A stretch of 64,000 nucleotides of DNA. Origin: Bacillota bacterium. Lineage in GTDB: Bacteria > Bacillota > Sulfobacillia > JABLXB01. The DNA lies in contig JABLXB010000002.1 of NCBI GenBank assembly GCA_013178305.1, positions 248,001 through 312,000 of the forward strand. Direction: 5' to 3'. Numbering within the stretch: position 1 is the stretch's first letter; every line of letters begins with the position of its first letter. The translations under genes were made by a program, and so were the position numbers. Below the pieces are notes generated by a model. The model was not told the origin of the DNA. It searched no databases and saw only the letters and a program-made list of their open reading frames with translations. Below, one piece after another: positions 24,908-31,879 of this stretch.

Positions 24908-25386
24908 GCCCTCTCCCTCATGTGCTGCAAGAACTCGCGAATTGCCCGCTCCTTTTGAGTGAGCTCGCGCTTGGTCTGATCGATGCGGCCGATCTCCGCC
25001 AGCAAGGCTTCCTCGCTTTCGAGGACATAACAAGAGACGAGCTCCGCCATGAGACGCAAAATCTCACTGGAGCCCGTCACCTTGAGAAACGCCGGCAGGT
25101 ACTCGGCGGGGAATCGATGGAACTCTTTACTCTCGGCAGTCCAGGAATCCAGTTGAGCCTTGGTGATCTCGGCGCCCACGAGTTCGCTCATGCGGGCGGC
25201 CGCCTCGTACCGGCTGAAGGGGCATTCTTTGAGGGCCTGGCTAAGCATCTCCCGGAGTCTGCTGGAGATATTAAAACTACCGGGGGCGCTGTGGCCGCAG
25301 GCCGCCAGGTGGCGGGCCCGGACTACGTCAAAAAGACTCATCTGCGCAGACGACGGCTTGCCTAAAACCCGTGTCCTCCTAGACAT
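24904..25386 (-). CDS. Conserved protein upstream of transposase (helical DNA-binding-like)
   Basis: 160 residues from ATG 25386. The central part SRLREMLSQALKECPFSRYE, AAARMSELVGAEITKAQLDS, WTAESKEFHRFPAEYLPAFL, KVTGSSEILRLMAELVSCYV is a Cro-like four-helix pattern that I recognise as recurring in genes between ner and A of siphovirus-type transposable phages. The C-terminus is a charged coiled coil. It overlaps A by 4 bases. A regulatory role in the early operon is likely but unproved. Confidence 0.7.
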   Translation of the reverse strand: MSRRTRVLGKPSSAQMSLFDVVRARHLAACGHSAPGSFNISSRLREMLSQALKECPFSRYEAAARMSELVGAEITKAQLDSWTAESKEFHRFPAEYLPAFLKVTGSSEILRLMAELVSCYVLESEEALLAEIGRIDQTKRELTQKERAIREFLQHMRERA

Positions 25387-25419
25387 TGCCACCCTCACCT
25401 CGGACGACTATAATCGGAG

Positions 25420-25677
25420 TTAAGATGTTGACTTAGCGGATCGCCCACGAGAGGCGGCCGGGCCGAACACCTGCTCGACGGTCAGGCCCAGCCGCCTGGC
25501 GATGGCCAGCCTGATCCTGTCGTTGCACCGGTATGAGGGAGACCGGCGCAGGACTTGGCTGACCGCGCTTAGGGTGACGCCGCACTCATCCGCGATCTCG
25601 GCGAAGGGTATGCCGCGCCGGATGAGTTCGGCTTTGATTTCGTTCTTGGACATTGGCCGGGACTCGCTGCGAGTCAC
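25420..25677 (-). CDS. Ner-like early regulator (helix-turn-helix)
   Basis: 85 residues from GTG 25677, which has GGAGGT 8 bases upstream. KNEIKAELIRRGIPFAEIAD, ECGVTLSAVSQVLRRSPSYR and CNDRIRLAIARRLGLTVEQV match the Mu Ner/Nlp fold. In Mu, Ner represses the early and repressor promoters after induction. It is the first gene of the leftward early operon, divergent from the repressor. Confidence 0.85.
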   Translation of the reverse strand: MTRSESRPMSKNEIKAELIRRGIPFAEIADECGVTLSAVSQVLRRSPSYRCNDRIRLAIARRLGLTVEQVFGPAASRGRSAKSTS

Positions 25678-25709
25678 GGAGCGACACCTCCATGTCTATC
25701 CTACAACCC

Positions 25710-25739
25710 AATATAGACTATCCATAGAGGGCATGTCAA
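25710..25739 (-). promoter_or_regulatory. Early promoter (Pe-like) of the leftward transposition operon
   Basis: Read on the minus strand: TTGACA (25739-25734), an 18-base spacer, then TATATT (25715-25710). The start of ner follows about 33 bases downstream of the -10. An ATTGGGT element (25711-25705) overlaps the -10. Position between ner and the repressor is as in Mu. Confidence 0.7.
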
Positions 25740-25748
25740 GTACATGAA

Positions 25749-25763
25749 TGGGTACAGTACCCA
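25749..25763. promoter_or_regulatory. Candidate repressor operator, perfect 15-bp palindrome
   Basis: TGGGTACAGTACCCA, a 7+1+7 perfect inverted repeat, lies between the early promoter -35 and the repressor start. Its right arm continues as ACCCAAT, the same element found at the early -10 region and three times in the left-end region. A binding site for the repressor and/or Ner is likely. In Mu such sites also act as the transpositional enhancer. Confidence 0.65.
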
Positions 25764-25791
25764 ATGATATGTGAGAGGGGGGTGATGGGAA

Positions 25792-26421
25792 GTGACTCAG
25801 GATCTGCGCGACCGCTTACGCGAGGCATTGACGAGAGCAGGTTTAACCCAGAAGGAACTCGCGGAGAGGGTTGGCATTCAACCTTCCTCTATATACAACA
25901 TCAGCAAGGGTAAGAATGCATCGGAGCTACTGATCCGCGCAATGGCCCGCGAACTCGGTATAAGCCCTGACTGGCTACGCGATGGCACCGGGATACCTGA
26001 AGTGCCGGTCGGCAGCGCCCTCCTGGATGTCATCAAGAGGTATGGGCTGGAGGCGACGACTCAGGCTTTCGAGGCACTCGTGAAGCCTCGGGTTTCGGTG
26101 CGCGGCGTCTTCGAGCCCGATATCGTCACAATGACTGAGCAGTTGAAGGCTCTATGGATAGCAGCAGACGAGGATACCCGGACGTGGATCAAAGTGCAGT
26201 TTAGGAAAGCCTTCGGCGACAGCCTTCCGCCATTGGGGCCAGGCACGCACAGGGACTATATGATGCCTGTAGTACATAGACGGCTCGACCGGCTGCCACC
26301 GGGCGATCTGGCGCGAGTGGCCGAGGGTGCTGAGGGATACGAGGCGACAGTGGTACCTAACAAGGCCGACGGGTCCCCATCCGGCGACCTCAAGAAAGAA
26401 GGGCAAGAAAGTGGGGTCTGA
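25792..26421 (+). CDS. Phage repressor (Cro/C1-type helix-turn-helix)
   Basis: 209 residues from GTG 25792 (GGGGGGTGA upstream). The N-terminal helix-turn-helix RLREALTRAGLTQKELAERV then GIQPSSIYNISKGKNASELL is followed by RELGISPDWLRDGTG, the normal C1-like order. Residues 80-209 are a distinct helical domain without an S24/LexA peptidase motif, so inactivation would not be by autocleavage. It is the only phage gene known to face the host side, as expected for the lysogeny repressor. Confidence 0.88.
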   Translation: MTQDLRDRLREALTRAGLTQKELAERVGIQPSSIYNISKGKNASELLIRAMARELGISPDWLRDGTGIPEVPVGSALLDVIKRYGLEATTQAFEALVKPRVSVRGVFEPDIVTMTEQLKALWIAADEDTRTWIKVQFRKAFGDSLPPLGPGTHRDYMMPVVHRRLDRLPPGDLARVAEGAEGYEATVVPNKADGSPSGDLKKEGQESGV

Positions 26422-26422
26422 G

Positions 26423-26686
26423 TCAGCCAGTGAGGTCGGCCATCACCTGATATATCACCTCTCCGAGGATAGTCGTGTCTCTGTGATCCAGGCCGATCCT
26501 ATATATAGTGGAAGCTAAATCGAGGACCTCGTGTAGAAACGCGGATTCTTGCAGCGATTTCGGCCATCCGGAGTTTACGACGATCTCACCATCCAGCAAT
26601 GAACTGCGGCTCCCAGACTCCGGTGGTAGCTCTGCGAGGTGGACGGTGAATACATGCCCCCCAATCTTGACATCTGGAGGCAGCAT
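26423..26686 (-). CDS. ImmA/IrrE-like short metallopeptidase-like protein with altered motif
   Basis: 87 residues, MLPPDVKIGGHVFTVHLAEL then LLDGEIVVNSGWPKSLQESA and FLHEVLDLASTIYRIGLDHR. The 'DGEIVVN...Q..AFLHE' order is that of short phage ImmA-like peptidases, normally HExxH. Here the third position is Asp (HEVLD), so zinc binding may be lost or use another ligand. It is convergent with the repressor, with 1 base between their stops, so a regulatory link to the repressor is plausible. Confidence 0.65.
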   Translation of the reverse strand: MLPPDVKIGGHVFTVHLAELPPESGSRSSLLDGEIVVNSGWPKSLQESAFLHEVLDLASTIYRIGLDHRDTTILGEVIYQVMADLTG

Positions 26687-26766
26687 TCTGATTCACCCCA
26701 GTATGCGTAGGTGCATATCTTCGCTGAGTTTTTATGCAATGAGCGCCCATCTTCTGGGTGCCGGAG

Positions 26767-26776
26767 TGCACCCAAT
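26767..26776 (+). repeat. TGCACCCAAT copy 1 (left-end region)
   Basis: First of three exact TGCACCCAAT direct repeats. The preceding GGGTGC at 26756 pairs with its GCACCC to form a dyad with a 6-base gap. Confidence 0.8.
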
Positions 26777-26885
26777 GACTTTATGGGCACATTCAGCCCT
26801 GGCCGCCGTCTCCATGCCTGCTACATGCCTATATTCCTGCTCCGCCGTCTCTCGTAACCATACCCCTCCCCCCGTATCACCGGGC

Positions 26886-26895
26886 TGCACCCAAT
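26886..26895 (+). repeat. TGCACCCAAT copy 2 (left-end region)
   Basis: Second exact copy, 119 bases after the first, preceded by CGGGC. Confidence 0.8.
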
Positions 26896-26969
26896 CGCCC
26901 TGTCACCGTCCGTTACTCAGTGCCAACACCTACCACGCCGATCTCAACATCCACCTGGCCGAATACTCC

Positions 26970-26988
26970 AGTAACGCCCGGGTAACGC
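26970..26988 (+). repeat. AGTAACGC / GGTAACGC pair, 11-bp period
   Basis: AGTAACGC at 26970-26977 and GGTAACGC at 26981-26988. It is the same motif and period as the fivefold array before the portal gene at 14.4 kb, here on the opposite strand orientation relative to phage transcription. An inverted CGTTACT lies at 26911. Confidence 0.75.
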
Positions 26989-27062
26989 TCCGGCCCTCTC
27001 TCCCTCTAATGTCGTCCGCTCTGCCCGAGAGTTCCCTTTTTTTCGTCACTCTCATGAGATCC

Positions 27063-27072
27063 TGCACCCAAT
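27063..27072 (+). repeat. TGCACCCAAT copy 3 (left-end region)
   Basis: Third exact copy, 177 bases after the second, 115 bases from the proposed phage terminus. Confidence 0.8.
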
Positions 27073-27097
27073 GCCAAGTAGCTGGCACTTCCCGATC

Positions 27098-27144
27098 TCT
27101 CCATATGTCCCGCTCAAACCCTCAAAATCTCGGGTTGTCCCGCT
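27098..27144 (+). repeat. Tandem TCTCnnnnTGTCCCGCT repeats, candidate transposase end-binding sites
   Basis: Two 17-bp copies, 27098-27114 and 27128-27144, exactly 30 bases apart with identical TCTC and TGTCCCGCT parts and different inner 4 bases. Paired imperfect 20-22 bp sites near each terminus are typical of Mu-type ends. They lie 43-89 bases from the proposed terminus. Confidence 0.6.
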
Positions 27145-27187
27145 TTCTATCAGGTACCCCCATTCTCATTCCGTGTGAGACTTGACA

Positions 27188-27530
27188 TTCATCCTTGCTG
27201 GCATCAGCATTGGGATTTGAGCCCCCATAAAGGACCGCGTAGGACGACCCGGCGCAGTTGGGTTGCCCGTGCAGTCTTAGAATCGTACAATGAGAGTGGG
27301 CGCCGCACATGGTGAAAGTGTGTCAGTATGCAATTAGGTCTTGATCCAAGTGTACTCCAAGATCGTTTGGGCCGGAACACACATGAAGTCGGTCAAGACC
27401 CCGGGTCGTCATGAGCGACGTCCGCTGGCTCTGCGAGAAAGGATACGCAACTGTATGTTGAGTGTGGCGGACTGAGGCCGGCCTCATACTTCATCCTGGG
27501 GGGTCTTACCTTACGCGGCTGAGCGCTGGC
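27188..27530. other. Host intergenic region between prophage end and radical-SAM gene
   Basis: About 340 bases without a convincing gene. Only frames of about 30 residues or less occur, none with a good SD. TTGACA at 27182-27187 spans the proposed junction but has no matching -10. A GGGGGG tract (27498) lies too far from ATG 27531 to serve as its SD. Nothing marks an interrupted host gene. Confidence 0.5.
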
Positions 27531-28421
27531 ATGCTGAAATCTTGCAGGTTGTGCCCGAGACGCTGCGGGGTCGACCGCACGCAAGGGCAGGTGGGATTCT
27601 GCGGGGAGGGCGAACTCCCGCGCGTGGCCAAGGCGTGCCTTCACCACTGGGAGGAACCGTGCATAAGCGGGACCGCGGGGTCGGGCACGGTGTTCTTCTC
27701 GGGCTGCAACATGCGGTGCGTATTCTGCCAGAACCACCCCATCAGCCAGGGCGGTGCGGGGATCGAGGTCAGCGTCGACAGGCTCGGGGATATCGCCGCG
27801 CGGCTGTTGAGCATGAATCCGCACAACCTCAACCTCGTCTCGCCCTCGCACTTCCTCCCCCAGGTCGCGGAGATGCTTTCCCGCATCCGGCGCCGGCATC
27901 AAGTCACGGTGATCTGGAACTCGAACGGCTACGAATGCGTGGATGCCATTCGCCGCCTCGACGGCCTGGTTGACGTCTACCTGCCGGACTTCAAGTACTT
28001 CGACGACGGGCCGGCCGTGCGACTTTCATCCGCCCCCGGGTACTTCGAGGCGGCCACCGCCGCGATAGCGGAGATGCTGAGGCAGGCCGGAGAGCCGCGG
28101 TTCGACGCGGACGGGATCGTCAGGCGCGGGCTGATCGTCCGGCACCTCGTCATCCCCGGCCATACCCGCGACTCCCTGATGGTGCTGAGATGGATCGCGG
28201 ACAACCTGCCACGCGGGGTCTACGTGAGCCTGATGGCGCAGTACGCCCCGATGAACCGCGCGAGGGAGTTTCCCGGGGTAGATCGCGCCCTCACGCAGGA
28301 AGAGTACGACGAGGTGGTCGACGAGTTCTTCAGGCTAGGCCTCGAAAACGGCTACTGCCAGGAGACCTCGTCGGCCACCCAGGAATATACCCCCGCCTTT
28401 GACCTGGAGGGGATAACGTAG
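27531..28421 (+). CDS. Radical SAM protein, pyruvate formate-lyase activase-like
   Basis: 296 residues from ATG 27531; the frame opens at GTG 27462, but the family starts near MLKSCRLCPRRCGVDRTQGQ. The N-terminal CRLCPRRCGV and VGFCGEGE Cys residues and the core SGCNMRCVFCQN (CxxxCxxC binding the SAM [4Fe-4S] cluster) define it. Later WNSNGYE and DVYLPDFKYFD are typical of the PflA-like group of anaerobes. It probably installs a glycyl radical or similar on an unknown partner not present in the window. Confidence 0.88.
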   Translation: MLKSCRLCPRRCGVDRTQGQVGFCGEGELPRVAKACLHHWEEPCISGTAGSGTVFFSGCNMRCVFCQNHPISQGGAGIEVSVDRLGDIAARLLSMNPHNLNLVSPSHFLPQVAEMLSRIRRRHQVTVIWNSNGYECVDAIRRLDGLVDVYLPDFKYFDDGPAVRLSSAPGYFEAATAAIAEMLRQAGEPRFDADGIVRRGLIVRHLVIPGHTRDSLMVLRWIADNLPRGVYVSLMAQYAPMNRAREFPGVDRALTQEEYDEVVDEFFRLGLENGYCQETSSATQEYTPAFDLEGIT

Positions 28422-28433
28422 GTCTTCCTCAGT

Positions 28434-28462
28434 GCCGCCGGCTGCCGGCAGCGCCCGGCGGC
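28434..28462. terminator. GC-rich hairpin between convergent genes
   Basis: GCCGCCGG (28434-28441) pairs with CCGGCGGC (28455-28462), with an inner CTGCCGGCAG palindrome. It lies between the stops of the radical-SAM gene and thioredoxin. There is no T tract, so terminator function is uncertain. Confidence 0.45.
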
Positions 28463-28488
28463 GGCGCAATTCCAGCAGTCTGTGGCGG

Positions 28489-28821
28489 TTACGCCGTCGG
28501 GGCCAACGAGTCAATTCTGCGCTCGAGTTCCTGCTTCGACACCACGCCGACCATCTGCGACACAGGCTTCCCGTCCTTGAAGATGAGCAGCGTAGGTATG
28601 CTCATTATCCCGTACTTCCTCGCGAGCGCGGGGTGCTCGTCGACGTTCACCTTACCCACCTTCACCTGGCCGTCGTACTTCCCGGCCACCTGATCGACCG
28701 TGGGACCCATCATCCTGCAGGGCATACACCATGACGCCCAGAAATCCACGAGCGCGACGCCTGCGCCCTGCAGGATCTCCTGTTCGAAGTTGTGGAGCCC
28801 GAGTTCCAAGGTCCTCGACAT
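28489..28821 (-). CDS. trxA: Thioredoxin with WCMPC active site
   Basis: 110 residues, normal length. VALVDFWASWCMPCRMMGPT contains the redox pair C32/C35. The next conserved parts are VKVGKVNVDEHPALARKYGI, the cis-Pro MSIPTLLIF and GVVSKQELERRID. The usual Gly-Pro between the cysteines is Met-Pro, a change expected to shift redox potential and partner choice. It reduces disulfides in the cytoplasm. Convergent with the radical-SAM gene and divergent from the MFS exporter. Confidence 0.93.
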   Translation of the reverse strand: MSRTLELGLHNFEQEILQGAGVALVDFWASWCMPCRMMGPTVDQVAGKYDGQVKVGKVNVDEHPALARKYGIMSIPTLLIFKDGKPVSQMVGVVSKQELERRIDSLAPTA

Positions 28822-28878
28822 GTTCGTTCCCTCCGTTCGGTGTGCGCCACCGGGGCCCTCCGGCCCGCGGTTGGCCTG

Positions 28879-28896
28879 ATACCATACCAGGGTATC
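28879..28896. promoter_or_regulatory. Inverted repeat in the thioredoxin/MFS divergent region
   Basis: GATACC (28879) and GGTATC (28891-28896) flank ATACCAG in the 238-base gap between the two divergent genes. It may be an operator. No strong promoter pair is seen near it. Confidence 0.35.
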
Positions 28897-29059
28897 CTAC
28901 TACGAGTATAGCGCTGAGTGCTTCGCCTGTAAATAGGGGTCTCGCAGAAGGAAAACGATACTCCGGCCCAATAGTATAGGTAATCCAGAGCCGGTTATCA
29001 GAGGCCGGCGAAATGGGGCCGGGCCGCTCGAGCCCGACCGTACCGAGGCGAGCGAGCAA

Positions 29060-30406
29060 TTGGTGTCGAACGAATCCCCACAACCCGCACAGAGACCCAG
29101 CGCCTTTTCGGCGTTCAAGCACCGCGACTACACGCTCTACTGGTTCGGGATGTGCATTTCCACCATCGGCACGTGGATGCAGGTGGTCGGCCAATCGTGG
29201 CTCGTCCTGGAGCTGACCGATTCGGCATTCCTCCTCGGGCTGCAGACCGCGTTGCAGAATATACCAGTTGTGATCCTGTCGCTCCCCGCGGGATGCATCG
29301 CGGACCACGTATCGAAGCGCCGGATCCTCGTTGTCGCCCAATCCGTGATGATGGTGTGCGCGTTCGTCCTGTCTGCCGTGACCTACCTCGGACGCGTGGA
29401 GTTCTGGCACGTGGCGGTGCTTTCATTCATAACGGGTGCGGCGACGGCGTTCGACGTCCCCACGAGGCAGTCTTTGATGATCCAGCTCGTGGGGCGCGAC
29501 GACCTGATGAGCGCCATATCCCTCAACTCAGCGATGTTCAACGTGGCGCGGACGCTGGGTCCGGCCCTGGCGGGACTTGTGCTGGCAACGTACGGTGCGG
29601 CAACCGCTTTCCTCTTCAACGGGATTAGCTTCCTGGCGATCATCTTCGCGCTGCTGATAATGAGGTCATCGGAAATCGCGACGGTAAACACGGGGAAGGG
29701 ATGGGCTCAGGACCTGCGAAACGACATCCTGGAGGGCGTGCGATTCATAACCTCCAGCCCGGTCCCACTGTTCGCGATATCCGCACTGTTCCTGGTGAGC
29801 GTGTTCGCGTTCAACTTCCAGGTGCTCACGCCGATAATCGCAAAGCAGGTGCTCGGGGAGGGCGCGTCCGGATACGGCATGCTCATGTCGGCACTGGGGG
29901 CGGGAGCGCTGGTTGCGGCGCTGATCATGTCGTACCTGAGCCACAGGGGACCGCTGCCATCCATGATGATAGCGGGGGCTTTCGCGGCTCCACTTACGCT
30001 TACCGCGATTGGGTTCGCTAATTCGCTCCCTGCGGCCATGGGCCTCATGGCCGTCTACGGCTGGTGGATGATAGCGTTCGTATCGCACGCGAACAGCCTG
30101 CTGCAATACAACACCCCCGATCACCTGCGGGGGCGCGTGATGGGGATATACTCCATTGTGCTGCTGGGTTCCGCCCCGGCGGGCGCGCTTTACGTGGGAG
30201 CTGTATCGGGGTTCCTGGGCGGAAGGGCCGGATGCTTCGCCGCAGCCTCCGGGGGTTTCGTGTCCGCCACGCTGCTAGTACTCTGGGTCCGCCGGAGAAG
30301 CATGTTCTCGCGGTCTGACAGCGATGGCCTTCTTCCTCCAACCACCCCTGAGGTAGTAAGACCATGCCAGGACCATACCGACGACCTGGCCGGCGGCGAC
30401 AGATAG
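29060..30406 (+). CDS. MFS efflux transporter (EntS/TMEffluxer type)
   Basis: 448 residues; start TTG 29060 or GTG 29063. KHRDYTLYWFGMCISTIGTW and MQVVGQSWLVLELTDSAFLL are the typical beginning of MFS_3 exporters. The inter-helix loop ADHVSKRRILVVAQ is the conserved GxxxDRxxRR-like motif, and FDVPTRQSLMIQLVGRDDLM the next signature. About 12 membrane helices. The last 45 residues are hydrophilic and lie in DNA that encodes the end of the MATE gene on the other strand, so the tail may be a read-through of a lost earlier stop. Substrate unknown. Confidence 0.88.
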   Translation: MVSNESPQPAQRPSAFSAFKHRDYTLYWFGMCISTIGTWMQVVGQSWLVLELTDSAFLLGLQTALQNIPVVILSLPAGCIADHVSKRRILVVAQSVMMVCAFVLSAVTYLGRVEFWHVAVLSFITGAATAFDVPTRQSLMIQLVGRDDLMSAISLNSAMFNVARTLGPALAGLVLATYGAATAFLFNGISFLAIIFALLIMRSSEIATVNTGKGWAQDLRNDILEGVRFITSSPVPLFAISALFLVSVFAFNFQVLTPIIAKQVLGEGASGYGMLMSALGAGALVAALIMSYLSHRGPLPSMMIAGAFAAPLTLTAIGFANSLPAAMGLMAVYGWWMIAFVSHANSLLQYNTPDHLRGRVMGIYSIVLLGSAPAGALYVGAVSGFLGGRAGCFAAASGGFVSATLLVLWVRRRSMFSRSDSDGLLPPTTPEVVRPCQDHTDDLAGGDR

Positions 30407-31693
30407 CCATATTCCCGAGCTGCCGAGGGACGGAAGCCTCGACAGCACCCAGGCGAGCGGGACCCTGACCAGCCACAGGGCCGCGAGGCTGTTGAACATC
30501 GTCGGCACGGTGTCGCCGGCCCCGCGCAGCGCACCGTTCGCCACAAACATCAACGCGAATGGTATGTAGCTCGCTCCGACTATCCTCAGGTAGTTGCTGC
30601 CGACCGTAAGCACTTCCCGGTCCTGTGTGAAAAGCGCGAGGAGGAGAGTCGGCCTTATAAGCGCCACGACTGCGACCGCGGCGGCGATGGACGCCGCGAG
30701 GATGCTGGCGACCCGCACCGTCTCTCCCACCCTGTCGAACCGCCCGGCCCCGATGTTCTGCCCGACCATTGTGGACACCGCGAGCGAGATCGACATCGAC
30801 GGCATCAGGGCGAACTGGTCGAGCCGCGTGCCGGCGCCGAACGCCGCGAGCACGGACGAGCCGAACGAGTTGACTACCCCCATGACAGCCATCGCGCTCA
30901 GGGCCACCAGCGTCTGCTGAGCGCCCGACGGCAGCCCGATCCTGAGGATCAGCCTGATTATGCCGCGATCTATGACCCAGCCGTCGCCGCACGGGTCACC
31001 ACTGAGTGAGACGGGATACCCCAGCCTGCCGAGCCGCCTCAACAACAGGTAGACGGAGAACGCCTGCGAAATTACCGTGGCCCAAGCGGCCCCGGCCACC
31101 CTCATCTCCGGGAACGGAAACACCCCGAATATCATGAGGGGATCGAGTATCATGTTGAGGACCGTCGCATAAGCGAGCACCTCGACAGGCGACCGCGAAT
31201 CCCCGAGGCCCCGGTAAATCGCACCCAGCACGTTGTAGAGGAACGTGAACGTGAGTCCCGCGGAGTAGATCCACAGGTAGCCCGCCGCCATGGGCATCAC
31301 GTCGGGCGGCGTGTTTACGAGGCGCAGGAGCGGCCGGTGCACCACGACACCGATCACGGATGTCACCGCCCCAAGCACCCCGAGGAAAGCTATCGACGTA
31401 TACACCGTACGCCGGACCATTGCCGTGTTGCCGGCGCCGAAATGCTGCGACACGAGTACAGTCGTGGCCATGGATAGCCCGACGGCAAGCGAAATGAGCG
31501 TGAAGACGATCGGGAAACTCAAGGACACCGCGCCGAGAGCGCCCGCTCCAAGAAACCGGCCTACCCAGATACTGTCAACGGTGTTGTAGAGCGCCTGCAG
31601 GAGGTTGCCCAGGAAGAGCGGGGCCGAGAAGGTCAGAAGGTGCCGCATGATGCTTCCGCTGGTGAAATCGGTGATTGTGCGTTCCCTCGACAC
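30275..31693 (-). CDS. MATE-family multidrug/Na+ antiporter
   Basis: 472 residues from GTG 31693 (AGAGGGG 7 bases upstream). SIMRHLLTFSAPLFLGNLLQ, ALYNTVDSIWVGRFLGAGAL and GAVSLSFPIVFTLISLAVGL are the MATE N-terminal signature, repeated in the second half (LIPSGAQQTLVALSAMAVMG type). Twelve membrane helices. The gene overlaps the end of the convergent MFS gene by 132 bases. It expels cationic compounds using an ion gradient. The -10-like TATAAT lies upstream near 31735. Confidence 0.92.
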   Translation of the reverse strand: MSRERTITDFTSGSIMRHLLTFSAPLFLGNLLQALYNTVDSIWVGRFLGAGALGAVSLSFPIVFTLISLAVGLSMATTVLVSQHFGAGNTAMVRRTVYTSIAFLGVLGAVTSVIGVVVHRPLLRLVNTPPDVMPMAAGYLWIYSAGLTFTFLYNVLGAIYRGLGDSRSPVEVLAYATVLNMILDPLMIFGVFPFPEMRVAGAAWATVISQAFSVYLLLRRLGRLGYPVSLSGDPCGDGWVIDRGIIRLILRIGLPSGAQQTLVALSAMAVMGVVNSFGSSVLAAFGAGTRLDQFALMPSMSISLAVSTMVGQNIGAGRFDRVGETVRVASILAASIAAAVAVVALIRPTLLLALFTQDREVLTVGSNYLRIVGASYIPFALMFVANGALRGAGDTVPTMFNSLAALWLVRVPLAWVLSRLPSLGSSGIWLSVAAGQVVGMVLAWSYYLRGGWRKKAIAVRPREHASPADPEY

Positions 31694-31771
31694 TGGCACA
31701 CCCCTCTGTGAAATTGACAAATACCTTTTCCCATTATATCACCAACCTGCCGCTCAAACCCCCGTTCGTTT

Positions 31772-31788
31772 GGGGGGGGAGGGGGGGG
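31772..31788 (+). other. G8-A-G8 tract upstream of the cotE-like operon
   Basis: Eight Gs, one A and eight Gs lie between the divergent MATE and cotE-like genes. It could form a G-quadruplex or slip during replication, and may affect expression. It is also a typical sequencing-error site. Confidence 0.6.
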
Positions 31789-31879
31789 CCGCGCAGTCGC
31801 AACGCCGGGCCGAGGTTCATATTATGTTGTAACAGCGAGGGGTCTCGCCGCCTATTTCTGATTCAGGGGGTGAACCGGG

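Larger units (their letters stand above)
1..27187 (-). mobile_element. Mu-like transposable prophage with siphovirus tail (right end outside window)
   Basis: About 45 genes, nearly all on the minus strand, form one phage genome in Mu order: repressor, Ner, A, B, Gam and GemA, then terminase, portal, gpF, capsid and tail. The tail module has a tube protein, chaperone and tape measure but no sheath or baseplate-wedge genes, so the particle should be a siphovirus, as in the Pseudomonas transposable phages D3112 and B3. The left (repressor-side) end must lie between the ImmA-like gene at 26686 and the host gene at 27531. I place it tentatively at 27187 because the minus strand there begins TGTCAAGTCTC. 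The target duplication cannot be checked because the other end is outside the window. Confidence 0.9.
26687..27187. other. Prophage left-end region without genes, rich in short repeats
   Basis: About 500 bases with no convincing coding frame. It is pyrimidine-rich on the + strand and lower in GC than the rest. It holds three TGCACCCAAT copies, a GGGTGC/GCACCC dyad (26756-26773), AGTAACGC/GGTAACGC (26970, 26981), and the tandem TCTCnnnnTGTCCCGCT pair (27098, 27128). In Mu the left end carries three transposase sites within about 180 bp of the terminus. The terminus here is proposed at 27187 because the minus strand from there begins TGTCAAG, but this needs the other end for proof. Confidence 0.55.

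Noticed and set aside
27182-27187. TTGACA as a promoter for the radical-SAM gene
   Set aside because: No -10 at 16-18 bases downstream, and the site straddles the likely phage end.
1-27187. Contractile (Mu-type) tail
   Set aside because: No sheath, gpV/gp45-spike or wedge genes in the tail module; tube, chaperone, tape measure and hub follow directly as in siphoviruses.
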